64,000 nt of DNA from Selaginella tamariscina. Lineage: Eukaryota; Streptophyta; Lycopodiopsida; Selaginellales; Selaginellaceae. The notes beneath the pieces were generated by a model, which saw only the letters and a program-made list of their open reading frames with translations, was not told the origin of the DNA and did not search any database. Made by a program: the position numbers and the translations under genes. Shown piece after piece: positions 1 to 12,368 of the stretch. How positions within the stretch are numbered: position 1 is the stretch's first letter; every line of letters starts with the position of its first letter. The DNA is taken from contig PUQB01000400.1 in NCBI GenBank assembly GCA_003024785.1, positions 94,397 through 158,396 of the forward strand. The letters are read 5' to 3'.

Positions 1-565
1 AGGGTAAGCTACCCGAAGGTGGGACGTACCCTTGGCATCTGGAAGTTAGGGCAGCACAACAAAGGGTTGTGCCTTGATGACATAAGCTAGAGCTTGCACC
101 GGGAGAAGAGTAACGAGCTCAGTCATGAACCCAGGAACCCTCACTCCTATATACTACCTTATTTATGTGACAGAGGCCCCCCCTGTTTTCCTGTTTACAT
201 AAGTGGGCTAGCATTGAAATCTTTCCCAGAGGGAACATACTTGGTGAGTTATTCATCGACCCCTAGACCCTAACTGTCAAACCTGGGGGTATTTCTAAGC
301 ATATTCGACATGCCAAACTCACCGGAACTAGCCATTAATCCAACTGGGACACGAAAAACCAAGGTAAGAATTTTTTAGATGGAAGTGCTAGCTTCGCCCA
401 GGTTTTCTTGCAAATACTAATGACACCCGGCCGGACCATCACTAGATATTCAAGTGCACTAAGCGGGCCTGTTTCTTCTACACCTAGGGCTTATCAACAT
501 AGTACGAGTAGGTAACAATAGTCAACGTCCAAAGTAAAGGGTCGAGTCATAGTAAAATTATGACA
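1..565 (-). repeat. 3' LTR, partial (LTR-A)
   Basis: This stretch matches 5510-6076 almost base for base and ends with the same short terminal hairpin TCATAGTAAAA/TTATGACA. On the minus strand the LTR begins with TG at 565. The left part lies outside the window. Confidence 0.8.
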
Positions 566-588
566 CACTCCCCGCCTTTTGAAATGTC
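566..588 (-). promoter_or_regulatory. Polypurine tract of the LTR element
   Basis: On the minus strand the bases directly before the LTR's TGTCAT are AAAAGGCGGGGAGTG, a purine-rich run abutting the 3' LTR. This is the expected plus-strand primer site. Confidence 0.7.
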
Positions 589-3500
589 AACGTCCTCATT
601 GACGTCTAACTCCAAGATTAGATAAATATTAGAAAAAAATTACACCAAAACTAACATATCACTCTATGCGGAGTCAACCAAAAGTTCACATAATTTTTAT
701 TACCCCCCTTGCATTACGCGAACCAAGTACTTCAGAACGTCGTTCACTAGTCGTAAACCTAGTGCCGGAGGCACCACTGCGACATGAAGTCACTTGGAGA
801 CCTTTGCACGTCTGCAAAGTCTGTCACCCGACGCACACAACACAATGGTTAATTTCTTTACTTAACTAGAATTATATTGGAGGCCTCTAGTTAGTGTTGT
901 TGCGGCCCTTGGTTAACAAGAAATAAAGACTTGCTTTATTCCTTAATATTAAATGCTATTGACGACCTCTGTCATCTAACACACAACAAGCACTTCTCAA
1001 ATGCTTGATTAAACACCTTTGCATTTCTTTTTGATTTTCCAATGGTCCACATCTCCACATGTTACGATATTATAGCTTACATCTTTGCATCCCTCAGTGC
1101 TTCTCATTACCCCTTTTTCATAAGGGTCTGCTACTATACCTATCTCTCATTAGTATATAGCTACGCCAGACTAAGTATGAGACTTTTATCGGAATCAAAC
1201 TCTCTTCCGATATAAGAGTACAAGTCGTAAAACCCCATTCTTTGTAAACATGTCAATCTGGCCAGAGGCGATCACAGAGGCGCATGGCTGTACACATGTA
1301 AACAACAAGGTCTTGCCAATCTACCAACTGCCATTCACTTGGTGTGTTATTAACAAAAATTTATTCCCGACCAAGTGTAATAGCCTTACCATTTGTCCTT
1401 CACAACCATCTTTGTACTCTTTCATAACACCAACCAGTTCAGGGATCAGATAAGCTAACATATCTTTCTTACAAACCAATGTGGAAACCAGGAAATTCAA
1501 CCCATCTCTAGTGCTTTCAAACAGCAATCTTTAGATAGCACGTGTCTTAATTAACACTCTCATTGTACTCATTCCCCAAAGAGCACAACATACTAGGTGC
1601 CATTCAATAATTCCTAACTCCTTATCGTACTAAGTTCAAAATACCAAATTTTAAGAACTTAGTTTCCACGATAAGAGTCTCCTGAACTTTAATACTGCAC
1701 GCCTCCATAACATTATATTTTTTCCAACTCTTAAATTGATTTCGTAAATGTTTCTCAACACTATACCGAAGTATAGCATTTTCACTAATTGAAGCAATTA
1801 GTGTTTTTGATAAACATCTTTTTAAACTAATCCTTATTCTATAAATAGTGCAATTTCGATATTGATACTCTCGAATGGATAATGATCGTTTTAACGTTCA
1901 AATCCTAAGCTTATCAACTAGTTGTTATACTAGTGGATATAAACTTACAATCATATCAATTTATCAAAATGCTACAACTATTATAGATATGGTCTTAGTT
2001 TACATGAACCGAACTTCAATTTTGAGACGGAATATAATGTTATGACAGTATTTCGAGGAACTTGTTCAGAGACTAAGAGGAATCATGAACTAGTGTCTGG
2101 TTCATCTAATTGATTTAGTAAGATATCAACCTCCACATAAATGTTATCATAACACTGAAGTGTTATATCAACTTCATGTTTTAGTCATACCTTATAATTC
2201 AATAGATCTCCCCAAACATGAATATCTAGTTATCATTGAACTAAGATACATTATTCACTCTAGACACCTAGCAATCCAGAAAGTATACATTGCCCCTCAA
2301 GCAATGTATTGAGAAATGTCTCATTTCTCAACTAACTTGAAAACACGTTTCAAGTTATAACACTAAGGTAGTGCCTTACCAAAGTGTCAGACTCAAATCC
2401 ACTTGAGTCTTTATATTATATGATTACGGCCACCTCATGTGATCATAACCAAGTTTGATATTGAGCGCTCCAAACTCAATATTGAAGAGATATCATACCA
2501 TACTTTGACAAGTCATTTATAACCAATCTTGAAAAGATTGTCACAAATTCTGCCAAAGTTTAGAATATAAATATCTCAACAGATGAGGTGATAGGAAACC
2601 TCATATTCTCGAACCGGATATTGGACGAACCTTGAACTACAATCATCAAGAAGGGACACCATCTTCTTGAGCTAATCCCGCTACACAATATCATACTTCA
2701 AGAATATTGAACCAACTCAAGGAACACCATCAAACCTTGAGATAGAACTAACAACTAACCCAAGGAATACAATCAAACCTTGAGTCAAGAATAGTTCTAT
2801 TTTTCAATATTCGAAAGATTGAAGATACATACTTTATTTGTTCTTTAAGTGCCCACATTTGCGACCATGATGCAGAGTCAAGAAACCGTCTTTTGAATAA
2901 TCGTATTCGACTCTAAAATGAAATTGATATTGAAAATCAATATCAACTTCTAATTCTCATCGAACACCGACTCTCTGAGGAGGTACATGCACTTAAACCT
3001 CCAATGAAATCCGACTAACTACTCATTTAACTCAACATAAGTTATAAACTTAGCAAGTTTCCTTACTTAGTCGATAAACAAAGTGAGAATCCCAAATCAT
3101 GCTCTTCTTAACCAAGGAATCACCCTTGTTCAAGAGCTTATCCCACATTGCAAACAACGTTACAGATTTCAAGATTAAAGAGTTAACAATGAAAATGCAC
3201 AAGTGTGCGCCGAACGCCTTCACTATGCAAGTCCTTCATTACTCAGTAAACTAAAAATGTAAACGTATGTTTCCAACATTACTCTTTCTGATAGATCATG
3301 CCATCTATCCCAAAAGTTGCATTGATAGGGATGCAACATTAAATCCGTCTACTGCCAAAATTATTATCTATCCCATCTTCTTATGATCCCATATGAGATA
3401 ACTTCATAATCAAGTTAGTGAGCTAGCTAACTTGAATAAAGTGCGCGCTTACAACTAACTAAGGTTTCAAGTTATACTTTGTTCAAATAGGGACTTGAAC

Positions 3501-4297
3501 TTAGTAAACTATTTCACCTAATGTTACTTGCAGCTAGCGTCATCAAATATTGCGAACATCGGACAATACTTTGATTACATTGGATCTTCAAACCAACTGC
3601 TTAACATATTCATCATATGTTAATATTGACATTCCGTTGTATTATAAGTTCATCACCATAGTCTGCTTCTAGAGTTACACTCTCGGAAACATGCACTATA
3701 ATGAGAGCTTATTTTACACTTTATGTCAAAATGTAGTGTTCATTCTTATGTTTGAATATGCCCCTTCTCCGAAGTCAAAGATGCACTTCTGAACATAAGT
3801 CTTTCCCCGTTTGAACACTACATTGGACGATATTGAATCTTGACTAAGCCAAAACTCAAGGACATGTCTGTTTCAAATCATGTGTTATCCCAAATTCAAA
3901 CACCTTAAAGAAAAAGAAAAATTTTCAATAATGTAAGCTTAGGATATCACAATGATCCACTTCACAAGACTTAGTTTGTAAGCCAGAACAAACTAACATG
4001 CCACGTCTTGTGGAAGTATGGTAAAGTAACCTGGACAACCTTAAGGTCAAGTAACCTAGAGAAAACGTAACCTGGCATGCAACTTGGAAGTTGCCTTCCG
4101 AGTGCTACCTTCGACATTGGAGTCCATAACCCACACCCACTTATTAAGTAGTTCTTTGAAGAGTTATAGATCTCAGGACCAACTCTCCGCGCAGAATTCA
4201 GACGTTAGCCGAAAGTGATAGAGTACTTCAAAATTTAGAACTAACTAAACCCTAAAACACACTACACTTTAGGCAGTCCTACTGACCGCAGAGAATA
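589..4297 (-). other. Interior of the LTR element, no coding sequence seen
   Basis: About 3.7 kb of AT-rich sequence between PBS and PPT. No protease, reverse transcriptase or integrase motif is visible on either strand. It is unique within the window. Confidence 0.6.
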
Positions 4298-4310
4298 GGC
4301 TCCGATACCA
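4298..4310 (-). promoter_or_regulatory. Primer binding site, initiator tRNA-Met type
   Basis: The minus strand reads TGGTATCGGAGCC two bases inside the LTR end. The usual plant PBS complementary to tRNA-iMet is TGGTATCAGAGC, so this is one mismatch away. Position and match together orient the element on the minus strand. Confidence 0.8.
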
Positions 4311-4312
4311 AT

Positions 4313-6076
4313 TGTCAGAGTTTTAACCCAAAGGGCCAACACGTGGCTGCCAGGTGGCCATTCGGCGTCATCACCCTGTGTGAGCAACGCTAAGTTTCCC
4401 AGAACAACCCCAACGACCCCTAGGGTTAGACTCTAATGCCCAAGTGGACAGGAGACTTAGGGTTTAGCCTAAGTCTCCCTAGAATGTCTGCCCCCAAACC
4501 CTTGAGGGATAACCCTAGTTGACTTAGGGTTTAGCCTAAGTCTCCCTAGAGTGTCTACCCCCAAAACCCTTGAGGGATAACCCTAGTTGACTTAGGGTCT
4601 TGCCCTAGAAGACCTAGACAGGCTCATGCCCTAACCCCCATCAAGGAGACGTGTGTTCCACACATACCCCTGACAGAGCTAAGGCATCGTCACTTACCCC
4701 TTGAGGAATCACCCTCATCCGGGAGTACAACCCCTTTAGGGCGACAAGGGGTACCCTGAACCACGACTAACCCCTAAGGGTTTGAGTGGCCAAGTTATAC
4801 CCTAGACCTAGGGCTAGTACTTAGTGAGGACACGAGTGTGCGCCGTAGGCGGACACGAGTGTTCTGCTAAGCAAACTCCCTAAGGCTAGGTTTGGGATAA
4901 CCCTAAGCACATGACCTTGCGAGTGCCTCACGAAAGGGCTCCTGCTAACAGCTTAGGTTGTTCAACCCTTGAATTCCAAGGAGAACACTCCCCTAGCCAA
5001 GTGTGCCAAAGCACACCTAGTTATGAGACCTAACCTCCCTTGAGCGGATGCCCAAGGCTTAGCACCCTAGTGCAAGCACAAGCATGTCTGTTTGCTAAAG
5101 TATCCAACCCCTTGGCGACAAGCCCATGACATAACCCCAAAGGGCGTGCCTCAGGCGTTGTACCATGTGACGTTTAGCCCAGTGTCACATCTCCATGTGA
5201 CACTGCCTTCCCCGATGTGGGCTATCATGCCATAGCCCTTAGATTCAAGAGTTGCACCAAGTGCCACAAACGTGGCTCCTAAATGCCAACTCTAGAACCC
5301 CTCAATGAACCCTCAGGAACCAAGTAACATGAACCTGTCAAACAAGATCCCACGCCACAGTTGGACAAGGACACGGATGTGCCTTGCTTGGCCGTGAGTG
5401 CTACACCTAGCTTGACGTGGAGGAGGAGGCTGGAGACAAGCCTCAACCTCTGCCTCTTGGAACGTGCATTCCGACAAGACCTCCCAGGCATGGATTCGCC
5501 AACGTTAAGGGTAAGCTACCCCGAAGGTGGGACGTACCCCTGGCATCTGGAAGTTAGGGCGGCACAACAGAGGGTTGTGCCTTTGACAACAAGCTAGAGC
5601 TTGCACCGGGAGAAGAGTAACGAGCTCAGTCATGAACCCAGGAACCCTCACTCCTATATACTACCTTATTTATGTGACAGAGGCCCCCCCCCCTGTTTTC
5701 CTGTTTACATAAGTGGGCTAGCACTGAAATCTCATTCCCAGAGGGAACATACTTGGTGAGTTATCCATCGACCCCTAAACCCTAACCTGTCAAACCTGGG
5801 GGTATTTCTAAGCATATCCGACATGCCGAACTCACCGGAACTAGCCATTAATCCAACCGGGACACGGAAAACCAAGGTAAGAGTTTTCTAGATGGAAGTG
5901 CTAGCTTCGCCCAGAGTTTCTTGCAAATACCTAATGACACCCGGCCGGACCATCACTAGATATCCAAGTGCACTAAGCGGGCCTGTTTCTTCTACACCTA
6001 GGGCTTATCAACATAGTACAGTAGGTAACAACAGTCAACGTCCAAAGTAAAGGGGAGTCATAGTAAAAACTATGAC
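4313..6076 (-). repeat. 5' LTR (LTR-B), 1.76 kb
   Basis: The LTR starts TGTCAGAG on the plus strand and ends in a short inverted repeat TCATAGT/ACTATGA at 6061-6076, lacking the last base of the terminus. It contains two tandem copies of a unit of about 75 bp near 4440-4600 and a perfect 10-bp hairpin (AGTGTCACAT CTCC ATGTGACACT, 5181-5204). On the minus strand a TATATA-like element near 5656 precedes a C/G run. Related copies occur at 1-565, 6077-7141, 10587-12363 and 33930-35402. Confidence 0.8.
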
Positions 6077-7141
6077 CCGGACATAAGTGTTCTACTAAGC
6101 AAACTCCCTAAGGCTAGGTTTGGATAACCCTAAGTATATGACCTTGCGAGTGCCTCACGAAAGGGCTTTTGCTAATGAGCTTAGGCTGTTCAAGCCCTTG
6201 ATTCCAAGGAGAACACTCCCCTAGCCAAGTGTGCCTAAGCACACCTAGTTACGAGACCTAACCTCCCTTGAGCAAATGCCCAAGGCTTAGCACTCTAGTG
6301 TGAGCACAAGATGTATGTTTGCTAGAGTATCCAACCCCTTAGTGACAAGCCCATGACACAATCCCAAAGGGCGTGCCTCGAACATTGTATTGTGTGATGT
6401 CTAGCCCAGTGTCACATCTCCATGTGACACTGCCTTCCACGATGTGGGCTATCATGCCATAGCCCTTAGATTTGAGAGTTGCACCAAGTGCCACAAATGT
6501 GGCCCCTAAATGCCAACTCTAGAACCCTTAGTGAACCCTCAAGAACTGGTAATGTAAACAGTTGGTCAAGGACACGGATGTGCCTTGCTTGGCCATGAGT
6601 GCTACACCTAGCTTGACGTGAAGGAGGAGGCTGGAGACAAGCCACAACCTTTGCCTCTTGGAACGTGCATTTCGACAAGACTTCCTAGGTATGGATTCCC
6701 TAACGTTAAGGGTAAGCTACTCCGAAGGTGGATGTCATCTGGAAGTTAGGGCGGCACAATAAAGGGTTGTACCTTAACGACACAAGCTGAAGCTTGCACC
6801 GGCAGAACAGCAACGAACTCAGTTATGAACCCAAGAGTCTTCTACATATACTCTACCTTATTTTATGCCCCCTTCCCCCTCCCCTCCCCTTTTTTCCTAT
6901 ATGGTAAGTGGTTGTTGCATCTTAGTCAATGAGATGAGTTTGCACATTAACCCCTACCCCTAAACCTTACCCAAAGGGGAGTGGGGGTTTTAGGGCATGA
7001 GTTAGGACAACCCTAGGGTTAGGTCAACTCTAGGGGTGTTCCTAACCCTATTTAACATGCCAAACTCATATTAACTACAATGTCAAAATCAGGGGTGGGT
7101 TTTTTTAAAAGGTAAGTGTTACCTTCGCTTAGAGTTTTTTG
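6077..7141 (-). repeat. LTR fragment (LTR-C), truncated at both ends
   Basis: Immediately after LTR-B the sequence re-enters the same LTR family at a point equivalent to about 4850, and continues to its distal part before running into the N gap. The match is more diverged and carries deletions, for example near 6730. The head-to-tail join suggests an older LTR or a recombination product. Confidence 0.65.
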
Positions 7142-7738
7142 NNNNNNNNNNNNNNNNNNNNNNNNNNNNNNNNNNNNNNNNNNNNNNNNNNNNNNNNNNN
7201 NNNNNNNNNNNNNNNNNNNNNNNNNNNNNNNNNNNNNNNNNNNNNNNNNNNNNNNNNNNNNNNNNNNNNNNNNNNNNNNNNNNNNNNNNNNNNNNNNNNN
7301 NNNNNNNNNNNNNNNNNNNNNNNNNNNNNNNNNNNNNNNNNNNNNNNNNNNNNNNNNNNNNNNNNNNNNNNNNNNNNNNNNNNNNNNNNNNNNNNNNNNN
7401 NNNNNNNNNNNNNNNNNNNNNNNNNNNNNNNNNNNNNNNNNNNNNNNNNNNNNNNNNNNNNNNNNNNNNNNNNNNNNNNNNNNNNNNNNNNNNNNNNNNN
7501 NNNNNNNNNNNNNNNNNNNNNNNNNNNNNNNNNNNNNNNNNNNNNNNNNNNNNNNNNNNNNNNNNNNNNNNNNNNNNNNNNNNNNNNNNNNNNNNNNNNN
7601 NNNNNNNNNNNNNNNNNNNNNNNNNNNNNNNNNNNNNNNNNNNNNNNNNNNNNNNNNNNNNNNNNNNNNNNNNNNNNNNNNNNNNNNNNNNNNNNNNNNN
7701 NNNNNNNNNNNNNNNNNNNNNNNNNNNNNNNNNNNNNN
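7142..7738. other. Assembly gap (597 N)
   Basis: The bases are undetermined. The gap interrupts LTR-C, so the missing DNA probably includes the rest of that LTR. Confidence 0.99.
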
Positions 7739-7849
7739 GTAACTCCCTTATAGTTAACTATAAAGTTGTTGTAAAATCACAGCAAACAATATGATCTCCA
7801 AGTGGTACTGTTGATGTGGATTGCTGTGAATGCATGCTCATTTCATTAG

Positions 7850-9478
7850 TCATAGAGTCTTGATTTTTCCTTGTTGCATTTTCTGAATTTGATTAGTTAC
7901 TCGTTGTACTGTAGCCTTTTCTTTCTCCCAATTCTTGCGTATTGGTTCTTCTTTGCTTGGTTCCATCCGTACTCGCTTGGCTCGTGTTACCGCATACGTC
8001 TCAGTTGAGGTAGTTTTGTATCTTGCTCCCATTTGCACTCATATTTTGTTCGTGATAGTCATCTGATAGATCATTCTCTTGTTGAACTTCAATTCTCCGG
8101 GTTGCTGGTTTAGTGGAAGATGTTCTAGTGTTAAATTCGCATTACGGACATTCTGGTGAATAATGTCCCATCTCACCACATATGTAACAGCGAATACTAT
8201 TGAGTCTATTACATTCAGTAGAATAGCGTCCTTTTTTCTCCACATCTAAAACATGTCACATTAGGATTCTAACCTCGTAATGCTGGTGGAGGTGGTATTG
8301 GGGTAATAATGGTGGTCATGTCTGTGCCGAGGCTGGTAATAAAGGCTGTCCTCTACATGCTACCTCCGTATTATTACCTTGTCGGTAGAAATGCTCCGGA
8401 TTCACAGGAAATCTCCTTCCATTACCATTTTACGTTCCCCATTATACGCTCTTTGCAGATAGTCGTATGAATTAGCTTTCGTGGTTGTGATAATCGTATG
8501 AGTTAGCATTCCGATTGTTATTCCATCTAGGTGGTGGTGAAAAATTCTCAGTACGTCCCATATTCCGACATTGTCTCGCTTCATGGCCTATCCCTCCACA
8601 CATCTGACACTTGGGTACTTTACATTCAGAAGCATTATGTCCTTCATTTTTGCATGTTGTACAAAATACTGTTTTAGTTCTTGACCGTATTTCTCTCTCC
8701 TTCCGGTATTGTCTTCTTGATTCTCATTCATCCTCATTTACGTATTTTGGAGGTATCAATACTTCAAGTTGTTCTGCTTCTTTAACTGCTTCTCCTAAGT
8801 CAGGTGGCCTTATTAGTCGTACTTGAAGCTGTAAGTTGTCTCGTAGTCCATTTATATACCATTTCTTTGCCAATTTATCACTGACATCTCCGACCTCACA
8901 GTGGTGTGTATAATCTCTAGAATCGCCGAGTGTAATCCTCCACTGCCTCGGTAGGTCCCTACCATATTTCCTGCAACTGCACTATCAGGTCTTGCTTCCG
9001 ATATTTTTGTACATAATTAATTGAATAATGCAAGTAAACGTCTGTACTTATCGATTGTGTTAGCATTTTCGTAATACCAATCGATAGCATCTCCCTTCAA
9101 CGTAAATGGAAATATTCATAGTTTCTCATCTTCATCTTGATTTCGTTGGCCTCACATGCCTTTTCAAATTGCTGTATATGCCGATTCGTATCCTCATTCT
9201 CAAGACTTGAAAAGGTAGATGGTATAACCTTGCCCGTAATCCTAACTCCCCTGATTAATATCCTTTCTTCTGTAACCTCATCATACTTCATTGTTTGTTG
9301 CTCCTATCCTTGAGCTTCAACTTGTTCCTTTCTTCTCTGTTCCTCATGCTCTTCAATCCTCTTATGCGTCTTATTACTGCTTGTCGTAAATATCGCTCCT
9401 CGCACTCTCTTTGTTGTCTCTGCTTAATTTCTTCATATCTTTGGCGTTCTACAAGAATACGTCGATAATCATCCATTC
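7850..9478 (-). pseudogene. Degenerate retrotransposon gag with CCHC zinc knuckles
   Basis: On the minus strand the reading starts near 9476 (MDDYRRILVERQRYEE) with a basic, glutamate-rich coiled-coil segment. A gag core follows, with pieces such as RHIQQFEKACEANEI near 9150 and, after frame changes, SDKLAKKWYINGLRDN near 8860. Next come several CCHC-type knuckles: CQMCGGIGHEARQC near 8600, and CFRCGEK plus CYICGEMGHYSPEC near 8150-8260. This order is that of an LTR-retrotransposon capsid-nucleocapsid protein. At least three frame changes and internal stops make it non-functional. No protease or polymerase follows to the left before the N gap, so the element is truncated there. Confidence 0.7.
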
Positions 9479-9480
9479 AC

Positions 9481-10300
9481 TTACTACTATATGCTGCAAG
9501 TCCATTCTCACGCGGTCTTTGGTGCACGTTCTTCCATTTCCATAATAGCTATGTTGATCGTATGAAGGACTCTTGCCTAGCCTCAATCTTTTTCTTCCGT
9601 CACAATTTCTCTTAAAACTCCAACACTCCTTTAGGTATCGATCTACCCATCTTGATACATTCTACAAACACTTATCAGTTACCTACTAATACGACCATCC
9701 CTCTGTGGTTGCCATATGTTGAACCATAAAATCCTACCCATTGCACCAAGGTAAGATTGCCTTTGATAAACCCGTATTCAGGTCTACCGGAATAAGATAG
9801 AGAAGAAATCAAACATCAGAATGTCGAAAAAGGGTAAGGATGGCAAGGTGTATAGCAGGCAGCAGTACTATGGATCGTCACAGTACTGGAAATAAGAATA
9901 GTATACCACAAATCTGAAATACTAGTAAAGAAGAGACGTATTGAGAGAGAAAGAAAACTTATATTAAGTCCACGCACGGCAGATGGTACAAAATAACAAT
10001 ATACTTGGGATCCCCTTCTAGTCCTAATCTAGTCTATTTATACCCATACTCTAGGTCTTGTACTAGCATTTATCAACTGCCTCTCAACCTTATCCATTTA
10101 ATTACTGTAACTCCTTCTATTCCTTATCCAAACATGCCGTACTCCGCTGGTATCGTATTACGGTGATAACTCGTATTGCGGTATTGCATTAGTAACTCGT
10201 ACTCTGATATATCCTTCCCACTCTCGGTTTTCCACAATATATATTATTTTTGATATTTTCCCATTATATTGCCCATGAAATAACAAGAATTCTATCAATG
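9481..10300 (-). other. Upstream flank of the gag fragment, possible 5' LTR or leader
   Basis: No coding sequence is seen. The stretch lies where the leader and 5' LTR of the minus-strand gag element should be, and includes short AT-rich promoter-like sequence near 10030. No LTR partner is visible in the window, so this is placed by position only. Confidence 0.3.
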
Positions 10301-10581
10301 TCTAACTATGATCCTAACAAATCTGCACTGGTATCTTCAATAACATATGAAACACTCATTTTAAGGATGTGGAGATTTGACACTTGTACATCATTGAAGG
10401 TTGTAGAGGCTTGTGCAAAAACCTTGGTGGAGATCACTACCATTCAAAAGAAGATGGAGGCCCACATGATTGCACAACAAACTTGCCGATCTCATACTAT
10501 GCACACCGCATGCTTTCTATGTCACGCCCATTAGAGTACCTGTGCTTGATCCATGACAAGATGGATCATTCAAAGACCAGC

Positions 10582-10586
10582 ATTCC
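10582..10586. other. Target-site duplication, left (ATTCC)
   Basis: ATTCC precedes the LTR's TG and is repeated at 12364-12368. In copy 2 of the host transposon the uninterrupted site reads CAGCATTCCAAAGC, which confirms the empty site. Confidence 0.9.
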
Positions 10587-12363
10587 TGTCATAGTTTTTA
10601 CTATGACTCTCTTTTTTTGGACATTGATTGTTGTTACCTACTGTACTATGTTGACAAGTCTTAGATGTAGTGAGAAACAGCCCTGCTTAGTGCACTTAGG
10701 TGTTTAGGGGTAGTCCGCCGGCTGTCCTTAGATATTGCGAGAAACTCTAAGCGAAGGTAGCACTTACCTTCTAGAAAACTCTTACCCTCATTTTCTGTGT
10801 CTCGGTTGGATTAATGGCTAGTTTCGGTGAGTTCGACATGTCGGATATGCTTAAAAATACCCCAGGTTTGACAGGTTAGGGTTTAGGGGTTGATGGATAA
10901 CTCACCAAGTATGTTCCCTTTGGGAATGAGATTTCAGTGCTAGCCCACTTATGTAAACAGGAAAATGGGGGGGGGGGGGGGGGGCCTCTGTCACATAAAT
11001 AAAGTAATATATAGGAGTGAGGGTTCCTGGGTTCATGACTGAGCTCGTTACTCTTCTCCCGGTGCAAGTTTTAACTTGTGTCGTCAAGGCACAACCCTCT
11101 ATTGTGCCGCCCTAACTTCCAGTTGCTAGGGGTACGTCCCACCTTTGGGGTAGCTTACCCTTAACGTTGGCGAATCCATGCCTGGGAGGTCTTGTGAGAA
11201 TGCACGTTCCAAGAGGCAGAGGTAGAGGCTTGTCTCCAGCCTCCTCCTCCATGTCAAGCTAGGTGTAGCACTCACGGCCAAGCAAGGCACATTCGTGTCC
11301 TTGTCCAACTGTAGGCGTGGGATCTTGTTTGACAGGTTCACATTACCAGTTCCTGAGGGTTCACTAAGGGTTCTAGAGTTGGCATTTAGGAGCCATGTTT
11401 GTGGCACTTGATGCAACTCTTGAATCTAAGGGCTATGGCATGATAGCCCACATTGGGAAAAGGCAGTGTCACATGGAGATGTGACACTGGGCTAAACGTC
11501 ACATGGTACAACGCCCGAGGCCGGCCTTTGGGGTTATGTCATAGGCTTGTCGCCAAGGGGTTGGATACTTTAGCAAATAGACATGCTTGTGCTTGCACTA
11601 GGGTGCTAAGCCTTGGGCATTCGCTCAAGGGAGGTTAGGTCTCATAACTAGGTGTGCTTTGGCACACTTGGCTAGGGGAGTGTTCTCCTTGGAATTCAAG
11701 GGTTGAACAACCTAAACATGTTAGCAGGAGCCCTTTCGTGAGGCACTCGCAAGGTCATGTGCTTAGGGTTATCCCAAACCTAGCCTTAGGGAGTTTGCTT
11801 AGCAGAACACTCATGTCCGCCTACAGCGCACTCGTGTCCTCACTAAGTACTAGCCCTAGGTCTAGGGTATGACTTGGCCACTCAAACCCTTAGGGGTTAG
11901 TCGTGGTTTAGGGTACCCCTTGTCGCCCTAAGGGGTTGTACTCCCGGATGAGGGTGATTCCTCAAGGGGTGAGTGACGATGCCTTAGCTCTGTCCAGGGG
12001 TATGTATGAAACACACGTCTCCTTGATGGGAGTTAGGACATGAGCCTGTCTAGGTCTTCTAGGGCAAGACCCTAAGTCAACTAGGGTTATCCCTCAAGGT
12101 TTTGGGGGTAGACACTCTAGGGAGACTTAGGCTAAACCCTAAGTCAATTAGGGTTATCGCTCAAGGGTTTTGGGGGCAGACATTCTAGGGAGACTTAGGC
12201 TAAACCCTAAGTCTCCTGTCCACTTGAGCATTAGAGTCTAACCCTAGGGGTCGTTGGGTTATTTTGGGAAATTTAGCATTGCTCACACAGGGTGATGACG
12301 CCGAATGGCCACCTGGCAGCCACGTGTTGCCACGTGTTGGCCCTTTGGGTTAAAACTTTGACA
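10587..12363 (+). repeat. Solo LTR (LTR-D) nested in the DUF7869 element
   Basis: It begins TGTCATAG, ends TTTGACA, and is flanked by 5-bp direct repeats ATTCC. Its sequence is the reverse complement of LTR-B over its whole length (1777 bp against 1764). Because a single LTR sits between intact target duplications, it arose by LTR-LTR recombination after insertion. It carries the hairpin AGTGTCACAT/ATGTGACACT near 11465-11488, the duplicated unit near 12060-12220, a TATATAG box near 11010 and an 18-base G run at 10967-10984. Confidence 0.9.
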
Positions 12364-12368
12364 ATTCC
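12364..12368. other. Target-site duplication, right (ATTCC)
   Basis: This is the right-hand partner of 10582-10586, directly after the LTR's terminal CA. Confidence 0.9.

Larger units (their letters stand above)
1..6076 (-). mobile_element. Non-coding LTR retrotransposon (LARD-like), 3' LTR cut by window edge
   Basis: Two same-orientation copies of one LTR (1-565 and 4313-6076) flank a 3.7 kb interior. Reading the minus strand, the element runs 5' LTR (4313-6076), tRNA-Met-type primer binding site (4298-4310), interior, polypurine tract (566-588), then 3' LTR (565 down to the window start). The order and direct adjacency of PBS and PPT to the LTRs are what a retrotransposon requires. I find no gag or pol reading frame in the interior; the longest frames are about 70 codons, and stops occur in every frame. 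It is therefore either a large retrotransposon derivative moved by another element's enzymes, or a coding element decayed past recognition. The two LTRs differ by scattered substitutions and small indels, so the insertion is not recent. Confidence 0.75.

Noticed and set aside
7116..7753. Long open frames across the N gap
   Set aside because: They consist of undetermined bases.
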